Under the pieces are notes generated by a model. The model did not search any database and was not told where the DNA came from. It worked only from the letters and a program-made list of their open reading frames with translations. Both the position numbers and the translations under genes were made by a program. From NCBI GenBank assembly GCA_023151275.1, contig JAKLJI010000031.1, forward strand, positions 1-35,581: a stretch of 35,581 bases of DNA, in the 5' to 3' direction. This document shows, piece after piece, positions 33,363-35,581 of this stretch. Position 1 is the first letter of the stretch. Each line of letters begins with the position of its first letter. Source of the stretch: Bacteroidia bacterium (GTDB lineage Bacteria; Bacteroidota; Bacteroidia; UKL13-3).

Positions 33363-34581
33363 TTTTATTCCATTTAAAAATCCACAATCCAGTTTTGGGT
33401 TGAGTATTTAATAAAACTTCATTTTGTTCTTTTATAATTTCGCGAAGTGGCCTGTTAAAATAATTGATATCAACAGTTGTTTTCAGAATAATAATAAAAT
33501 CTTTTAAAAAGAATGTTTTGTGCATCCAAGTTAAAAGGTAAGTATTACATTTTTGCACTGTATCGGCAACGTTTAATTGTTTATTTCCATCTTTAATATT
33601 TACAGTAAGTGTTTTATGGTCAACAAACCTGTCTTCCTTTTGTATAAGCTGATAAACATCGAAATAAATTTGAGGATGTTCAAATGAATCATTATTTTCT
33701 TTTGGCATCTGATATCTAACAAAGAGCTTATTCCCGTTCAATAGCCAAACACCATCAACTTTACTTATTTTATGATTTATAGAACCCAAATGTTTGATTA
33801 TATAATGAGGATTATTTGCATTTTTATTTTTCCTAAGAAAATTTAAAGTATCTTGATTTATTTTTGACCATTTGGGTTCAAATTTTAAAATTGAATCAAC
33901 AACATTTAAATCTAAATCGAATATGGTAATTTTGTATTCACATGTTTGAGAAAATGCTATATATTTTTCATTTATTTCAAACCAATGATTTGGAGCAAAA
34001 TGAGAAAATTCAATGCAGTCAAAATTTGGATATACACTCTTAATTGGTTCAGTTTTATTTGCCAAAAATTTAGAAATAATAACTTTATCTTGAGGTAAAG
34101 ATGTATTATAAAGAAAAGTTGAAATAAAGGTAGAATCATTCAAAACATAATAGTTATTATATGTCCTATTTAGATTCACGATTTGTTTAAATGACGCGAT
34201 TTTTTTTTCAACACTAAAATCAAAAAGAAAGTAGAATTTTCCGTAAAATAGAAAAAGAATCTTTTCTCCTACACCTATTCCAAATATTCCATTTCGATTG
34301 TCAATATCAATTGAATCTGGAATTTTCAAGGTAATTTCTGTTAAATTAAGATTTGAATCTATAATTGTAATGGGAACAGTATTTTTAACTTTAATACTAT
34401 TAGTATGAATTATACCCTTTTTGAATTGAGTAAATACAATATTAGGGCCCTTTAAATCTTTTAATGCAATTCTTTGATTTACTAAAATTGTATCCAAGCA
34501 AAACATGTTCTTTATATCTTGACTGAAAACATTATTTGAGAAAGAAAATAAGTAAATATATAGAATTGTAATTATTCGCAT
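33352..34581 (-). CDS. Secreted protein of unknown function (possible beta-propeller)
   Basis: The 409-residue protein has a signal peptide (about 1-20, ending VFSQ). The remainder is strand-rich with repeating units such as ITIFDLDLNVVDSILKF and WLLNGNKLFVRYQMP, consistent with a six-bladed propeller of the type common in Bacteroidota secreted proteins; this is from pattern only. No catalytic motif found. It overlaps the thioredoxin-like gene by 11 nt and lies downstream of an intrinsic terminator, so the pair probably has its own promoter. Confidence 0.55.
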   Translation of the reverse strand: MRIITILYIYLFSFSNNVFSQDIKNMFCLDTILVNQRIALKDLKGPNIVFTQFKKGIIHTNSIKVKNTVPITIIDSNLNLTEITLKIPDSIDIDNRNGIFGIGVGEKILFLFYGKFYFLFDFSVEKKIASFKQIVNLNRTYNNYYVLNDSTFISTFLYNTSLPQDKVIISKFLANKTEPIKSVYPNFDCIEFSHFAPNHWFEINEKYIAFSQTCEYKITIFDLDLNVVDSILKFEPKWSKINQDTLNFLRKNKNANNPHYIIKHLGSINHKISKVDGVWLLNGNKLFVRYQMPKENNDSFEHPQIYFDVYQLIQKEDRFVDHKTLTVNIKDGNKQLNVADTVQKCNTYLLTWMHKTFFLKDFIIILKTTVDINYFNRPLREIIKEQNEVLLNTQPKTGLWIFKWNKNAD

Positions 34582-34600
34582 TATGATTTATTTTAATAAC

Positions 34601-34637
34601 AAAAAGAATGACCAAATTACAATTGGTCATTCTTTTT
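34601..34637. terminator. Intrinsic terminator
   Basis: A 15-bp perfect stem (34601-34615 with 34623-34637) and 7-nt loop, ending in A5/T5 on either strand. On the minus strand it lies 24 nt after the stop of the gene at 34661-35146 and separates it from the next gene. Confidence 0.85.
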
Positions 34638-34660
34638 ATTTACGATAAAAAGTTAAGCAA

Positions 34661-35146
34661 TTAAGGGTAAGGGACAATTTCGACAGTGTAGCCTTCAATT
34701 AAGCAATTATTCTCATTGTAATGAGCATTCCAAGTTAATGTAATTAAATAATCTTGGTCACCAGGTACCATTAAATGTAAATTTTCAGAACCCGTCATGA
34801 TACCATTACCTTCAACTTCATTGTTTGCATTAATTATCATATTTTCAATTGCATCATTAATTGATGGCACTGCTACATCACTAACTTCCCCAGAATTCCC
34901 AATTTCCAATGGTCTACCGGGATATGATACAGGACAATTATTATTGCCAGGTTCATGACAGTTAATAAATTGGTTAACTCTGTATACTTTTCCTTCAGCA
35001 TTTACAATGTCATCTTGTGTCCAATTCACATATTCATATCCATTAGGGCCTTTTGAACAAGTAGACCTTGTAAGTGATACAATAATGCAAAATGCATTAT
35101 TAAAGGTAAATAGTAGTAATGATAAAAGAATAAATTTTGTTTTCAT
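34661..35146 (-). CDS. Small secreted protein with CxEPGNxxC motif
   Basis: The 161-residue protein has a signal peptide (about 1-19). A cysteine pair Cys63-x7-Cys71 is set in the motif C-H-E-P-G-N-N-N-C, and further cysteines at 30 and near 148 may form disulfides. The C-terminal half has a helix (INDAIENMIINANNEV) and strands ending EGYTVEIVPYP. The same architecture, including the motif, is found in the neighbouring partial gene, so the two are tandem paralogues. I recognise no family. It lies 10 nt after the paralogue and ends at an intrinsic terminator. Confidence 0.65.
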   Translation of the reverse strand: MKTKFILLSLLLFTFNNAFCIIVSLTRSTCSKGPNGYEYVNWTQDDIVNAEGKVYRVNQFINCHEPGNNNCPVSYPGRPLEIGNSGEVSDVAVPSINDAIENMIINANNEVEGNGIMTGSENLHLMVPGDQDYLITLTWNAHYNENNCLIEGYTVEIVPYP

Positions 35147-35156
35147 TTAATTTTTT

Positions 35157-35581
35157 TTACAGGATTATGTTTGTAATTTCAATTGTGCTAGTTCCACTAT
35201 CATTTTGATTCCAAGTAATAGTAAAACAAATTGTATAAGCAGGATTACCTCCTTGTTGAATTGTAATACTTTCATTATGACTACCTTGAGTAACTCCACT
35301 ATCTATTTGATTTTTGACATACTCCTTTAAATTATGAATAGTATTAAGTTCAGATTCATTGTACCAATCACCTTCTTCTCCTGTTCCATTCACAGGAATA
35401 AATGCAGCTTCACATGTTGTATTACCTGGTTCCCTGCAAATGACCTCAACGGAAGTTAATTTGTCACCTTCATAATAGTTCCATTGTTCAATGCAATCAT
35501 AACCTCCGAGCCAAAATCTAAAAATGGAACCATCATAATCATACTTGATTTTAGGCTTTGCTTCTAATACATTTAAAGATA
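35157..35581 (-). CDS. Paralogue of the CxEPGNxxC secreted protein, 5'-partial
   Basis: The frame is open from the stop at 35157 to the window edge, giving at least 141 residues; a GTG at 35393 is only internal. Reading from the edge it contains KIKYDYDGSIFRFWLGGYD, then C-R-E-P-G-N-T-T-C with the same 8-residue cysteine spacing as its neighbour, followed by a helix (IHNLKEYVKNQIDSG) and strands (ITIQQGGNPAYTICFTITWNQ). Alignment by eye to the 34661-35146 gene holds over the whole motif and the ITLTW/ITFTITW strand. The N-terminus and any signal peptide lie outside the window. Confidence 0.65.
   Translation of the reverse strand, partial: SLNVLEAKPKIKYDYDGSIFRFWLGGYDCIEQWNYYEGDKLTSVEVICREPGNTTCEAAFIPVNGTGEEGDWYNESELNTIHNLKEYVKNQIDSGVTQGSHNESITIQQGGNPAYTICFTITWNQNDSGTSTIEITNIIL

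Noticed and set aside
1-35581. tRNA or rRNA genes
   Set aside because: No T-arm like GGTTCGAATCC with an acceptor stem and no rRNA-like segment was seen in the intergenic regions.

Overview
The window looks like a chromosomal segment of a Bacteroidota bacterium (Flavobacteriia/Sphingobacteriia/Chitinophagia-type; I cannot place it to genus). The reasons are two proteins ending in type IX secretion (T9SS) C-terminal sorting domains, a DUF2795 protein of the form typical of this phylum, homodimeric glycyl-tRNA synthetase, a short MenE, CFB-type RHS proteins, and promoter elements of the Bacteroidota TAnnTTTG type instead of E. coli -10 boxes. Starts are not preceded by clear Shine-Dalgarno sequences.

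Layout. (1) 1-1756: a lone lipoprotein gene embedded in two tandem-repeat arrays that share a 25-nt core; one inverted copy of the core lies 12 nt after the stop codon. (2) 6826-1757, minus strand: a three-gene overlapping operon of a small secreted protein, a large T9SS-exported subtilisin-like protease and a lipoprotein. (3) 6971-9222, plus: phosphatidylserine synthase, PurS and a secreted M28 aminopeptidase, closed by an 18-bp bidirectional terminator. (4) 17544-9295, mostly minus: DUF2795 protein, a tightly overlapping run glyS - PAP2 phosphatase - glycosyltransferase - menE, then polyprenyl diphosphate synthase, a LIC_10190-like polytopic membrane protein and a 2OG-Fe(II) oxygenase. MenE and the polyprenyl synthase both feed menaquinone synthesis. 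(5) 17737-20151, plus: rbfA, a SAM methyltransferase and a LolC/E-type permease. (6) 22041-20162, minus: RluD-type pseudouridine synthase and a DUF1444 protein. (7) 22692-23861, plus: MltD-like lytic transglycosylase with a LysM domain.

A GC-rich palindromic intergenic repeat at about 23877-24011 marks the change to accessory DNA. From about 24.6 kb onward the sequence is clearly more AT-rich and gene content is lineage-specific: a fragment of a secreted protein head-to-head with a 5'-truncated RHS gene, a variable RHS C-terminus overlapping a two-TM protein (a candidate toxin/immunity pair), a VCBS/TIG T9SS-secreted protein, an orphan 157-aa protein, and a minus-strand cluster of small secreted proteins (thioredoxin-like, a larger secreted protein, and two tandem paralogues sharing a C-x-EPGN-x-x-C motif), the last of which runs off the window edge.

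The candidates most worth following are the RHS C-terminal domain with its overlapping membrane partner, the cysteine/tryptophan-rich insertion inside the same RHS protein, the repeat arrays around the first lipoprotein gene, and the recurrent very-short-leader promoters on housekeeping genes. No tRNA, rRNA, complete insertion sequence or CRISPR array was seen.
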